A stretch of 62,687 nt of DNA from Prosthecochloris sp. (GTDB taxonomy: Bacteria; Bacteroidota; Chlorobiia; Chlorobiales; Chlorobiaceae), in assembly GCA_015482705.2 (NCBI GenBank), contig JADMLA020000003.1, forward strand, positions 1 to 62,687, read 5' to 3'. The position numbers and the translations under genes are program-made. The notes beneath the pieces are model-generated. The model did not search any database. It was given only the letters and a program-made list of their open reading frames with translations, and was not told the origin of the DNA. Shown one piece after another: positions 43,677 to 51,781 of the stretch (position 1 is the stretch's first letter; the number at the start of each line of letters is the position of its first letter).

Positions 43677-44516
43677 TTATTCAACGACGCCATAGCTTCC
43701 CAGGACTTTAACCATTGTCGCAAATTCCCTGAGGTGTGTCAGGGCGTTATGAATTACAGGATCGCTCTCATGCCCTATGAAATCCACATAGAAGAAGTAC
43801 TCGAAAGCTTTCATTCTCGAAGGGCGCGATTCGATTTTTGTCATGTCGATATCCCTTAACGCCAGTGTCGCCATCGCCCTGAACAGTGAACCTTGTTCGT
43901 TCGGAAGGGTGAAAACGATCGAGGTTTTCTGTCTGGTTGTATCCGGCTTGTTTTTAAGGTCGAGGTCAGACGTGTGTTCTTCATGGGTGATACAAAAAAA
44001 ACGGGTGATGTTCCAGTCCTCGTCAGCGAGGTTATCTTTGAATATTTTCAGGCCGTAGAGTTCAGCCGCTCTTTTTGATGCGATGGCAAACCGAGCCGGA
44101 TTACCTTCATCAGCGATGATTTTGGCACTGCCTGCGGTATCGTACGCTACTTCAGGCATGAGATTTTTATGGGCAGCGAAAAAGTTACGGCACTGGGAAA
44201 GAGCCTGCGGGTGCGAGAGAACGTTGCCGTTCGCTTCGACAGATGCTGTCGGTAGACCGAGCAGGCAATGTTCAACCTTTACGAATGTTTCGGCTGCGAT
44301 CCGGACAGGGTGCTGCATCAGCAGATCGTAATTATGGTGAATGCTTCCTCCGAGAGAGTTTTCTATCGGAATGACCGCGCAAGAAACTTTTCTCTCTTCA
44401 ACCGCATGAAACGCTTTGTCGAACGTTTCGAATGGGGTGGGATCGCCGAAGCGAAGTGCGGCTATTTCACTGTATGCGCCGGGTTCTCCCTGGTATGCGA
44501 CCAGCCGGTTTGTCAT
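43677..44516 (-). CDS. pheA: Prephenate dehydratase
   Basis: The 279-residue enzyme converts prephenate to phenylpyruvate in phenylalanine synthesis. The catalytic domain begins AYQGEPGAYSEIAALRFG and includes VIPIENSLGGSIHHNYDLL, HPQALSQCRNF, YDTAGSAKII and the TRFF motif (NITRFFCI) with the catalytic Thr. A C-terminal ACT domain with the ESRP motif (MTKIESRPSR) binds phenylalanine for feedback control. It is monofunctional, without chorismate mutase. The start ATG 44516 lacks a strong ribosome-binding site. Confidence 0.96.
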   Translation of the reverse strand: MTNRLVAYQGEPGAYSEIAALRFGDPTPFETFDKAFHAVEERKVSCAVIPIENSLGGSIHHNYDLLMQHPVRIAAETFVKVEHCLLGLPTASVEANGNVLSHPQALSQCRNFFAAHKNLMPEVAYDTAGSAKIIADEGNPARFAIASKRAAELYGLKIFKDNLADEDWNITRFFCITHEEHTSDLDLKNKPDTTRQKTSIVFTLPNEQGSLFRAMATLALRDIDMTKIESRPSRMKAFEYFFYVDFIGHESDPVIHNALTHLREFATMVKVLGSYGVVE

Positions 44517-44702
44517 TATTTTATCTTGTGATTAATTTTAGTAAGCTGAACTTGGTATGACACTAGGGTACCTTGAACGGTATTCGTACCTGTCCGAAAA
44601 ACGATATGATACTTTTCGGATTGGGTGATCAGCTTAGGTTAAAGAAAATAAATCTATTATCATAAACGGTTATTTTCCTGTTTCAATTAGCACGTATTCA
44701 TT

Positions 44703-45455
44703 ATGTCTGGACACAGTAAATGGTCGACGATTAAAAGAAAGAAGGCCGCAACAGATCAGAAAAGAGGTAATTTATTCACCAAGCTGGTGCGTGAGATCAC
44801 CATTGCGGCGAAAACCGGCGGTGGAGATCCGGGAGGCAATCCCCGGCTGCGCCTTGCTATCGATACTGCAAAGGCCAATTCAATGCCTCATGAGAATATT
44901 CAGCGGGCTATCAAGAAAGGTACCGGAGAGCTCGATGGGGCAGTTTATGAAGAAATAACCTATGAGGGTTATGGCCCGGGCGGTATTGCTATCATCATTG
45001 AAACCGCTACGGATAACCGCAACAGGACTGTTGCCGACATCAGACATGCGATAAATCGTCATAATGGTTCGCTCGGTGAAAACGGAAGCGTCAGCTGGAT
45101 GTTTCAGAGAAAAGGCAGTATTGACGTTGCCAAGGCTGCGGCGAACGAGGAGATGCTTATGGAGGTGCTTCTCGATGCCGGTCTCGAAGAACTTGACTGT
45201 GATGATGAGAATTATTGCAACGTGATTGTCGACGTAAAGGATCTCGAATCTGCAAAACAGGCGCTGGACCAGGCCGGTATTGCCTATGACAATGCGAAGA
45301 TGGATATGATTCCGGATAATTTCGTTGAACCGGAACCTGATGAAACCGTCAAAGCCATGAAGCTTATCGATGCACTTGAAAACTGTGATGATGTTCAGGC
45401 GGTTTACAGTAATCTTGAGATCAGTGAGCAGGCAATGAACAGTCTCGACTCCTGA
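44703..45455 (+). CDS. YebC/PmpR-family DNA-binding or translation factor
   Basis: The 250-residue protein has the highly conserved YebC start SGHSKWSTIKRKKAATDQKRG, followed by RLAIDTAKANSMPHENIQRAIKKGTGE, YEGYGPGGIAIIIE and the acidic C-terminal part. Members act as transcription regulators in some bacteria and have been linked to relief of ribosome stalling in others. Its position directly before ruvC is common across bacteria. There is no signal peptide. Confidence 0.96.
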   Translation: MSGHSKWSTIKRKKAATDQKRGNLFTKLVREITIAAKTGGGDPGGNPRLRLAIDTAKANSMPHENIQRAIKKGTGELDGAVYEEITYEGYGPGGIAIIIETATDNRNRTVADIRHAINRHNGSLGENGSVSWMFQRKGSIDVAKAAANEEMLMEVLLDAGLEELDCDDENYCNVIVDVKDLESAKQALDQAGIAYDNAKMDMIPDNFVEPEPDETVKAMKLIDALENCDDVQAVYSNLEISEQAMNSLDS

Positions 45456-45543
45456 AAAACGAGAGGGTGAACATTCAGCACTACTTGTCCGGCTTACTTG
45501 TATTCTCGCTATGGCAAGGTATGCTTGAGCAATCCCAGAGCGT

Positions 45544-46113
45544 ATGGCAATGATGGTTATCGGGGTTGATCCCGGCAGTGTACGGACCGGTTACGGTATT
45601 GTCAGAGGTGAAAAAGATTCGTTTTCCCTCATCGACTGCGGGATCATTCGGCTGAGTTCCAGGCAGAGCATCCCGGAACGGATAAAAATAATATACGATG
45701 AGCTCGATGCACTCATATCGGTAAACAGGCCAGCGAGGCTGGCTCTCGAGACAGCGTATGTGAACCGCAACGCTCAGTCTGCTCTAAAACTTGGGCAAGT
45801 GAGAGGGGCCATTGTGGCTCTTGCCATGAATAAAGGGGTGCAACTGCATGAGTACGCTCCTCGTGAGGTAAAACAGATTCTGACCGGGAGAGGAGGCGCC
45901 AGCAAAGAGCAGGTTGCTTATATGGCTCGGCATTTTCTCAAAATCTCTGACCCGATAAAACCTCATGATATTTCCGACGCATTGGGGATCGCTCTCTGTG
46001 ACCTGTTGTGTGAGAGGGGGCCGGTGTCTGGCCGGAACGGCAATACAGGTGCCTCCTTGCGTAAAAGCAGCTGGTCCGAGTTTGTGAAAGCAAATCCCGA
46101 TATGGTGTTATGA
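45544..46113 (+). CDS. ruvC: Holliday junction resolvase RuvC
   Basis: The 189-residue endonuclease cuts Holliday junctions at symmetric sites. Catalytic acids are visible: Asp in VIGVDPGSVRTGYG, Glu in ALETAYVNRNAQSALKLGQVRGA, and the C-terminal pair in HDISDALGIAL. The C-terminal 25 residues after the fold are a basic, poorly conserved tail. ATG 45544 and 45550 are both possible. It lies 88 bases after yebC and 30 before pgsA on the same strand. Confidence 0.95.
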   Translation: MAMMVIGVDPGSVRTGYGIVRGEKDSFSLIDCGIIRLSSRQSIPERIKIIYDELDALISVNRPARLALETAYVNRNAQSALKLGQVRGAIVALAMNKGVQLHEYAPREVKQILTGRGGASKEQVAYMARHFLKISDPIKPHDISDALGIALCDLLCERGPVSGRNGNTGASLRKSSWSEFVKANPDMVL

Positions 46114-46143
46114 GATGTTACTAGCAATTTTTGAAAAAAAGCT

Positions 46144-46704
46144 GTGAAAGGCCACATCATCAATCTGCCGAATTCTTTGAGTTTTCTCAGGATCCTTCTT
46201 ATTCCTTTTTTTATCTATTACTTCGATAAAGGGGATATCTGGATCGCGAACACAATACTCGTTATCGCGGTGTTGAGTGACTGGTTCGACGGTCAGACCG
46301 CTCGCTGGACGAACGAGGTGTCCGATATGGGTAAAATTCTCGATCCTCTTGCCGACAAGCTTTGTCTCGCAGCAGTGGCGATTTATTTCATGGCAATCGG
46401 TGAACTGCCTGTATGGTTCGTTGTTTTTGTCGTTATCAGGGATTTGCTGATTTTTCTCGGAGCAGCATATGTAAAGCATCATCACAAAGTCATTACAACG
46501 TCACTATGGCCCGGCAAATGGGCTGTTGGTTTTGTTTCCATGATGTTTTTCACCATGGTCTGGCCACATCCGTTTTTTGACCGTTATCCTGTGCAGGAGG
46601 TTTTTATGTACCTATCGGTTGTGATGCTGTTTATGTCTTTTATACAGTACTGCCTGCGGTTCTACCGTATTCAGCAGGGGAGAGATTCAGGCCTTGTCTC
46701 CTGA
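46144..46704 (+). CDS. pgsA: CDP-diacylglycerol-glycerol-3-phosphate phosphatidyltransferase
   Basis: The 186-residue integral membrane enzyme makes phosphatidylglycerol phosphate. The CDP-alcohol transferase signature D-x2-D-G-x2-A-R-x8-G-x3-D-x3-D is complete (DWFDGQTARW, then MGKILDPLADK). About five hydrophobic helices are present. It begins at GTG 46144 (MKGHIINLPNSLSFLRI). A stem CAGCAGGGG..CCCCTGCTG (46672-46714) overlaps its stop and lies between convergent genes; it lacks a T-tract. Confidence 0.92.
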   Translation: MKGHIINLPNSLSFLRILLIPFFIYYFDKGDIWIANTILVIAVLSDWFDGQTARWTNEVSDMGKILDPLADKLCLAAVAIYFMAIGELPVWFVVFVVIRDLLIFLGAAYVKHHHKVITTSLWPGKWAVGFVSMMFFTMVWPHPFFDRYPVQEVFMYLSVVMLFMSFIQYCLRFYRIQQGRDSGLVS

Positions 46705-46738
46705 TCCCCTGCTGTCGGTTCACTTCGGATTGCTTCAG

Positions 46739-48139
46739 TTATTTTTGTTCAACGACGGTAGCCATGAGTGAGGCTTCGCAAACAAGATCACCGCGAACGT
46801 AGGCTTTTGCATCGAACTGGCAGACACTGCGGCGCCGGCTTTTCATGACCGCTTCGATAACCAGGGTATCACCTGGAATGACGGGTTTCCTGAACCGTGC
46901 TTTGTCGATTCCCATGAAATAAACCTGCATGTCGTTGATGTTGTCGTTACCATTTAGCATCATGATGCCACCGGTCTGAGCCATAGCTTCGACAATCAAC
47001 ACTCCGGGCATGATGGGATTGCCGGGGAAATGTCCCTGGAAAAATTGTTCATTCGCTGTGACGTTCTTGATCGATACTATTTTTTCGTCGAGTTTGAATT
47101 CAACAATTTTGTCGATCAGGAGAAACGGGTATCGATGGGGCAGAATTTTCTGAATGGCATTGATATCGAAGATGACTCCGGACTTCTTTTCATGCTGAAA
47201 CTTGCGGGCAAGTTTGTTTCGGTCGGCATATTTTTTCAACTGTTTGACAAATTCGACATTTGATGCGTGGCCGGGCCTTGCTGCGAGCACTTGCGCTTTT
47301 ATAGGCATGCCGAGCAGTGCTATATCGCCGATAAGATCAAGCAGTTTATGACGGGCCGGCTCGTTTTTAAAGCGCAGTTCGCGGTTGTTGAGAATGCCGT
47401 TTTTTCCAAGGGCAAGTTGTGAGCTGTCTACACCGATTTTGTCGGCTAACGTTTTCAATTCGTCTTCGGATAATTTTTTATCCACGATGACGATTGCGTT
47501 ATCGAGATCACCGCCCTTGATGATTCCAATATTTGCGAGAGCTTCGACCTCACTGAGAAAACAGAAGGTGCGGCAGGGTGCGAAATCCTTCAGGAACTCG
47601 GTTTCGAGATCGAAAAGTCCTGAATGCTGGGACCCAAGAGCCGGGTTTTTATAGTCAACCATCACGGTGGCTCTGAAGTTGTCAAGCGGCAGAGCTACGA
47701 TGTCGACGTTTTTTTCGGAATCATGATACTCTATCGTTTCGTCTATCACCAGATAGTTTTTCGGTTCTTCCTGTTCGACAAGGCCCGCTGAAAAAAGAGC
47801 TTCGGCAAAGTGTATCGAGCTGCCGTCCATGACAGGGGGCTCGGGACCGTCGATTTCTATCCGGCAGTTATCTATCTGCAGCCCGTAAAGAGCAGCCAGC
47901 ACATGTTCGGTTGTATATATCTTGTTGCCTTCGAATTCAATGGTCGTGCCTCTGCAGACATCGACGACATTGTCGATTACCGCCGGTATTTCAGGGCAGT
48001 TTTCAATATCGGTTCTTACAAACCGGTAACCGTAATCTACAGGTGCAGGCTTGAAGGTTATCATGCAATCCTGGCCGGTATGCAAGCCGGTACCTTGAAG
48101 GGATATTTCTTTCCCGAGTGTTCTTTGATGAATGAGCAT
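46739..48139 (-). CDS. lpxC-fabZ: Fused LpxC deacetylase - FabZ dehydratase
   Basis: This 466-residue bifunctional protein joins UDP-3-O-acyl-GlcNAc deacetylase (about residues 1-305), the committed step of lipid A synthesis, to 3-hydroxyacyl-ACP dehydratase (about 315-466). The LpxC part has the zinc ligands in TEHVLAALYGL, ARHKLLDLIGDIALLG and RPGHASN. The FabZ part has ILPHRYPFLLIDKI and FQGHFPGNPIMPGVLIVEAM with catalytic His and Glu. The fusion is known in Bacteroidota and Chlorobiota. I start at ATG 48139 (MLIHQRTLGKEISLQ); the open frame up to 48400 is repeat-derived sequence. AGGA precedes the ATG at very short spacing. Confidence 0.95.
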   Translation of the reverse strand: MLIHQRTLGKEISLQGTGLHTGQDCMITFKPAPVDYGYRFVRTDIENCPEIPAVIDNVVDVCRGTTIEFEGNKIYTTEHVLAALYGLQIDNCRIEIDGPEPPVMDGSSIHFAEALFSAGLVEQEEPKNYLVIDETIEYHDSEKNVDIVALPLDNFRATVMVDYKNPALGSQHSGLFDLETEFLKDFAPCRTFCFLSEVEALANIGIIKGGDLDNAIVIVDKKLSEDELKTLADKIGVDSSQLALGKNGILNNRELRFKNEPARHKLLDLIGDIALLGMPIKAQVLAARPGHASNVEFVKQLKKYADRNKLARKFQHEKKSGVIFDINAIQKILPHRYPFLLIDKIVEFKLDEKIVSIKNVTANEQFFQGHFPGNPIMPGVLIVEAMAQTGGIMMLNGNDNINDMQVYFMGIDKARFRKPVIPGDTLVIEAVMKSRRRSVCQFDAKAYVRGDLVCEASLMATVVEQK

Positions 48140-48320
48140 TTCCTGACTGTTGATCCGGCCGAAAGTGTTAACCGGAAATGTGTGAACGAAATACAATGCC
48201 AAAAAACAGACATCCTGACGAGTTTCTCGCTTAGGATGTCTGAGCACGACCCCTAAGATAACAAAGCTGTACAACCATTCAAATAATCGGGTTACAAGGC
48301 AGGGGGCGGAAGGGGGATGG

Positions 48321-48369
48321 GTCCGTAGGCAATGGATAATGGGTCGTAGGTAATGGGTAATCGGTAATG
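48321..48369. repeat. Degenerate heptanucleotide tandem array (GGTAATG type)
   Basis: Seven consecutive 7-base units can be read: GTCCGTA, GGCAATG, GATAATG, GGTCGTA, GGTAATG, GGTAATC, GGTAATG. The period is exactly seven while the unit sequence has drifted. Confidence 0.75.
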
Positions 48370-48481
48370 GAGGGAAGTCATGCCGCACTCGATGCGGCAT
48401 GCGTGGTGGCGTTCATGGAAAGGTGGATCCCCGGGTCGCGCTCCGCTTGCCCGAGGATGACATTTTCTATCTTCACCGTAG

Positions 48482-48572
48482 CACTCGTCACTCGTCACTC
48501 GTCACTCGTCACTCGTCACTCGTCACTCGTCACTCGTCACTCGTCACTCGTCACTCGTCACTCAGCACTCAG
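48482..48572. repeat. Perfect heptanucleotide tandem array (CACTCGT)n
   Basis: Eleven identical copies of CACTCGT run from 48482 to 48558, followed by two copies of the variant CACTCAG and then CACTTCA. The array ends 5 bases from the stop codon of the inositol-monophosphatase-family gene on the minus strand, so it lies in that gene's 3' untranslated region. Confidence 0.97.
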
Positions 48573-48576
48573 CACT

Positions 48577-49374
48577 TCACAGGTGTTCATGAAAATGTTT
48601 CTTCGCTTTTTCAAGAATGAGCGGATGAGTGACGGGATTGCCTGCAACGATGCTGTGGTGTGCACTGACATCGCCGTTACCGCTGAAGCTGGTGACAATT
48701 CCACCGGCTTCTCTTACAAGAAGTACTCCGGCGGAATAGTCCCAGGGAAAGAGTTTGTACTCCCAGAATGCGTCGAACCGGCCGCAGGCAGTGTAGGCAA
48801 GGTCTATCGCCGCAGATCCCGCCCTTCGGATACCGGCTGAATCATGAATGACATCTTTAAGCATCGAGACATATGATTCGAGATAATGGTATTCCTTGAA
48901 GGGGATACCGGTCGCTATGAGAAAGTGCTCTGGGTCGTTGCGCGAAGATACATGAATGGGGTTTCCGTTGAGACTGGCCCCTTTTCCCTTTTCTGCAGTG
49001 AAGAGCTCATCGAGGACAGGTTGATAAACAACACCGGTCACAAGATCGTTCTTGCTGTCGCAAAGAGCGATGCTGATTGAGAAAACGGGAAAGGAGTGTA
49101 TGAAATTCAAGGTTCCGTCGAGAGGGTCGACGATCCATTTTCTGCCGGAAGTTCCGTTTGCAGTACTCCCTTCTTCACACAACATGCTGTCATCGGGAAA
49201 CGCTGAAGTAATAGCTGAAACAATCCGTTGTTCGCAGGCGCTATCGACTTCGGTGACGAAATCCTTGTAATCCTTGGGGTGTATCTTTGCCAGGTCGAGT
49301 TCACCAAACGTTTGAATGGCGATGTTGCCGGCTTCCTTTGCTGCGTTTATGGCTGTTTCAAGCTCTCTGTTCAT
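48577..49374 (-). CDS. Inositol-monophosphatase-family phosphatase
   Basis: The 265-residue Mg-dependent enzyme has the family motifs LCEEG (metal Glu), WIVDPLDGTLNFIHSFP (metal Asp pair and Thr) and the C-terminal WDYSAGVLLVREAGGIVT. Relatives hydrolyse inositol phosphates, fructose 1,6-bisphosphate, histidinol phosphate or 3'-phosphoadenosine phosphate, and the motifs alone do not tell which. Its length and motif set are close to SuhB. The stop codon abuts the heptanucleotide array. Confidence 0.93.
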   Translation of the reverse strand: MNRELETAINAAKEAGNIAIQTFGELDLAKIHPKDYKDFVTEVDSACEQRIVSAITSAFPDDSMLCEEGSTANGTSGRKWIVDPLDGTLNFIHSFPVFSISIALCDSKNDLVTGVVYQPVLDELFTAEKGKGASLNGNPIHVSSRNDPEHFLIATGIPFKEYHYLESYVSMLKDVIHDSAGIRRAGSAAIDLAYTACGRFDAFWEYKLFPWDYSAGVLLVREAGGIVTSFSGNGDVSAHHSIVAGNPVTHPLILEKAKKHFHEHL

Positions 49375-49602
49375 GATACTGTCATTACGGGTTTATTGGC
49401 CTGTTGTTTTTCAGGAACAGGCTGGATTCCTTCTCGAGCGCGTGACAATATACATTATGTCAGGACTATTGTCGAATACCTATACCAGGGTGTTGTCGGA
49501 GGGATTCTCTTTTCTGTAGTTGAAACTTATTGCGCTATTTTATGCTTACATAGTGAAATACATTGATCGGCAACATTTCGAAAGAACCAAACAAATACTC
49601 TT

Positions 49603-50082
49603 ATGAATGTCAATCCAGTCGAGCTCATTGCCTGTATCGGTCTTTGTATGCTCATCGCTTTTGCAGGCAGCGCGTTTACCCCGCAACAGGGGTCGGAGTG
49701 GTACTATTCTGTGTTGAAGAAGCCATCGTGGAACCCTCCTGACTGGCTTTTTGCTCCTGTATGGACGGTACTGTTCATTCTTATGGGAGTATCCCTTTCA
49801 CTGGTTATCAAGGATGGTCTCGACAAACCGGGTGTGGCTGCTGCATTGATTGTTTTCTTCGTTCAACTCTACCTGAATTTCGGGTGGTCAGCGATGTTTT
49901 TCGGATTGCAGTCACCTCTTGGTGGATTTTTGGAAATTGTCGCACTCTGGTTGTCGATAGTGCTGACGATCATACTTTTCAGCGCTGTTTCCACAACAGC
50001 AGCCTATCTTCTGATTCCCTACTTGCTATGGGTGAGTTTTGCATCGTACCTTACGTTCACGATCTGGAAATTGAACCCGTAA
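49603..50082 (+). CDS. tspO: TspO/MBR-family tryptophan-rich sensory protein
   Basis: The 159-residue protein has five transmembrane helices and the TspO signatures: YYSVLKKPSWNPPDWLFAPVWTVLFILMG, and NFGWSAMFFGLQSPLGG, with the conserved Trp and Pro residues. TspO proteins bind tetrapyrroles and in photosynthetic bacteria affect pigment gene expression and stress responses. The start is ATG 49603. It is followed 37 bases later by a small secreted Cys-rich protein on the same strand. Confidence 0.94.
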   Translation: MNVNPVELIACIGLCMLIAFAGSAFTPQQGSEWYYSVLKKPSWNPPDWLFAPVWTVLFILMGVSLSLVIKDGLDKPGVAAALIVFFVQLYLNFGWSAMFFGLQSPLGGFLEIVALWLSIVLTIILFSAVSTTAAYLLIPYLLWVSFASYLTFTIWKLNP

Positions 50083-50119
50083 GGCTCCACTGTTCCGGAT
50101 GGTAAAAAAAGGCTGTTAG

Positions 50120-50359
50120 ATGGAAAAAACACTGAAAGCTGATGTTGTTGCAGCATGGCTGGTACTATTGATACTGGCCATGCCGACGTCCATTGCCGCT
50201 GAAAGCGGTGCATCTGTTTTTCATGGTAATACAACAAGCAAAGTTTTTCACCGGGTCGGCTGCCGCCACTACAACTGCTCGAAATGCACTGCGTTATTCC
50301 ATACAAGGCAGAGCGCTCTTGAAGCCGGATACAGGCCATGTAAGATCTGTAAACCTTAG
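50120..50359 (+). CDS. Small exported protein with Ada-like zinc-binding motif
   Basis: The 79-residue product has a signal peptide (VVAAWLVLLILAMPTSIAA) and a mature domain of about 50 residues: VFHRVGCRHYNCSKCTALF, then HTRQSALEAGYRPCKICKP. The pattern C..C-x2-C..(A/S)xxxGYRPCxxC is like the metal-binding domain of Ada and related small proteins. Five cysteines are present. It probably binds zinc or another metal in the periplasm; the function is unknown. It may be co-transcribed with tspO. Its stop codon touches the start of a large inverted-repeat element. Confidence 0.8.
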   Translation: MEKTLKADVVAAWLVLLILAMPTSIAAESGASVFHGNTTSKVFHRVGCRHYNCSKCTALFHTRQSALEAGYRPCKICKP

Positions 50360-50498
50360 GGCGCCGCTCAAAACGGATCTATTGCCCAACCTCTGCGTTC
50401 TGTTCACACTTCCGATGCTCACGTATTAAACATACGCTCCGCTTCGGCTTGTGAACACGCCTTGATCTTGAACAAAATACCCGTTTTGAGCAGTGCCC
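50359..50498. repeat. Large nested inverted-repeat element
   Basis: The outer arms GGGCGCCGCTCAAAACGG (50359-50376) and CCGTTTTGAGCAGTGCCC (50481-50498) pair over 15 of 18 positions. Within them GTTCAC (50402-50407) pairs with GTGAAC (50451-50456), and at the centre CGTAT..ATACG forms a small hairpin. The whole could fold into one 140-base structure. It follows the small exported protein gene. The rest of the gap to 50642 contains nothing I can define. Confidence 0.65.
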
Positions 50499-50642
50499 AA
50501 CGCAGTAATGATGACGCTCGCGATAATGAATAGAAGAGCCTTTTTTAAAGGATCTTTTTCTTCATTCTGTGTTATAGATGCTATGGGACTTATAGGTACC
50601 TATACGTTGTAACAGCTCAGCAACTCAACAATTCCATCGGGA

Positions 50643-51218
50643 TTAAAAAACATTCTCTCCTTTTGGCAGAATTCCGTAACGGTCGATGAAATCATTTTTC
50701 AGCACATCCATCATCGTTACATCACAACGTTTACCGTTCCGGTATGCACGTTCGCGCATCGTGCCACGGTTTGTGAAGCAACAATCTTCGAAAAGACCTA
50801 TCGCTTGCTTATTGTATGACTCAACCATGAGCGCGATGACATGGAGGTCGATAACGTTGAACGCAAAGTCAAGAAGAGTCAGCATGGCATCTTTGCCATA
50901 TCCTTTTCCTCTCATTGAGGGTTTGAAAATACAGAATGACCCGATAAACGCATGTCGGCTTATCCAGCTTATCGATTCAATGTTTACGACACCGATAAGT
51001 TCCTTGTTCGTACAACATTCCTCTATACCGAAGAAAAATTCGTTCCGTTCCCTGAAGCACTTGTCTTTTTCCAGAACGAGTTCTGTCAGGTCCTCTCGAG
51101 AAGATGGCAGGGGTGAGGGAAGGTATTGACGGAGCTCGTAATTGTTCCAATGTGAAAAAATGATGTCAACATCATTTTCCGCCAGCCGACGCAGCCGTAT
51201 GTATTTTCCACTGAACAT
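50643..51218 (-). CDS. GNAT-family N-acetyltransferase (RimJ/RimL-like)
   Basis: The 191-residue protein has the GNAT fold of the RimJ/RimL subgroup: IRLRRLAENDVDIIFSHWNN at the start, ELIGVVNIESISW, the acetyl-CoA-binding loop MRGKGYGKDAMLTLLDFAF and VESYNKQAIGLFEDCCF with the usual Asn. The substrate could be a protein N-terminus or a small amine. It starts 23 bases after the stop of the lipoprotein gene on the same strand, so the two probably form an operon. Confidence 0.92.
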   Translation of the reverse strand: MFSGKYIRLRRLAENDVDIIFSHWNNYELRQYLPSPLPSSREDLTELVLEKDKCFRERNEFFFGIEECCTNKELIGVVNIESISWISRHAFIGSFCIFKPSMRGKGYGKDAMLTLLDFAFNVIDLHVIALMVESYNKQAIGLFEDCCFTNRGTMRERAYRNGKRCDVTMMDVLKNDFIDRYGILPKGENVF

Positions 51219-51241
51219 GGGTGCTGGTTCCGTGTTTTCGT

Positions 51242-51781
51242 TTATCGCAAGGTTGCGAGATTATCGACCGCAGTTTTTCCAGCTGCTTTCAAGCGCTCGC
51301 GTATTTGTGGTCGGTCGGTGTTTCCTGCTCCGATGGAAATGTAATATTCGTCAATAAGGATATAGATTCCTCCGGTTGCGATGAATGCTTCACCTCCAAA
51401 ACCTTCAAGGTCGGTTCTTCCTTCGCTCTGTGCTTCTTTGATGGAGTGGAAGATATCGGAAGGAGGAACGCCATCGGGTTTCATGAAGGCTTGCTGGGTA
51501 AGCATTACCTGGAGAAATGACTCGGATGTTTCGTCGGCGGGGTTGTACATACAGAGTTTCATGCCGACAACCTGTTGTTCGCTCTTTTCCGCTGCTTTGA
51601 CAGGTTCTCCGAGTAATGATTCGGCGTCGGATTGCGTAATGAGCTCACAGGGGTCGATACGTGCCTGCCGCTGCTCCTTTGAGAGCGTTTGTTCCTGTTC
51701 TGTTCCTTTGTCAGCCGTACACCCGAAGAATGCCAGGCTGAAACCAACGATAAGCACAATGATGCAGAGAGGGTGTTTCAT
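51242..51781 (-). CDS. Lipoprotein with DUF3558-like domain
   Basis: The 179-residue protein has a lipoprotein signal (MKHPLCIIVLIVGFSLAFFGC, lipobox AFFGC), a short linker rich in Glu and Gln, and a globular part starting DPCELITQSDAESLLGEPVK with a second Cys in GMKLCMYNPAD. The DPC..LT..EA..LLG opening is typical of DUF3558-type lipoproteins of unknown function. A final segment GGIYILIDEYYISIGAG is beta-rich. It is probably outer-membrane anchored. Confidence 0.78.
   Translation of the reverse strand: MKHPLCIIVLIVGFSLAFFGCTADKGTEQEQTLSKEQRQARIDPCELITQSDAESLLGEPVKAAEKSEQQVVGMKLCMYNPADETSESFLQVMLTQQAFMKPDGVPPSDIFHSIKEAQSEGRTDLEGFGGEAFIATGGIYILIDEYYISIGAGNTDRPQIRERLKAAGKTAVDNLATLR

Larger units (their letters stand above)
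48140..48576. repeat. Intergenic region with two heptanucleotide arrays and an R2/R1 pair
   Basis: Between lpxC-fabZ and the phosphatase gene, about 180 bases next to lpxC hold its upstream region. Then come a degenerate heptad array (48321-48369), an R2 unit (48377-48403), an extended R1 in reverse orientation (48423-48461), and a perfect heptad array (48482-48572). No gene is supported. Confidence 0.85.

Noticed and set aside
48140..48400. N-terminal extension of the lpxC-fabZ frame
   Set aside because: The extra 87 residues translate repeat unit R2 and the heptad array; similarity to LpxC begins at MLIHQRTLG, so the start is 48139.
48482..48572. Heptanucleotide array as a CRISPR
   Set aside because: Units are 7 bases with no spacers and no cas genes nearby; it is a simple tandem repeat.
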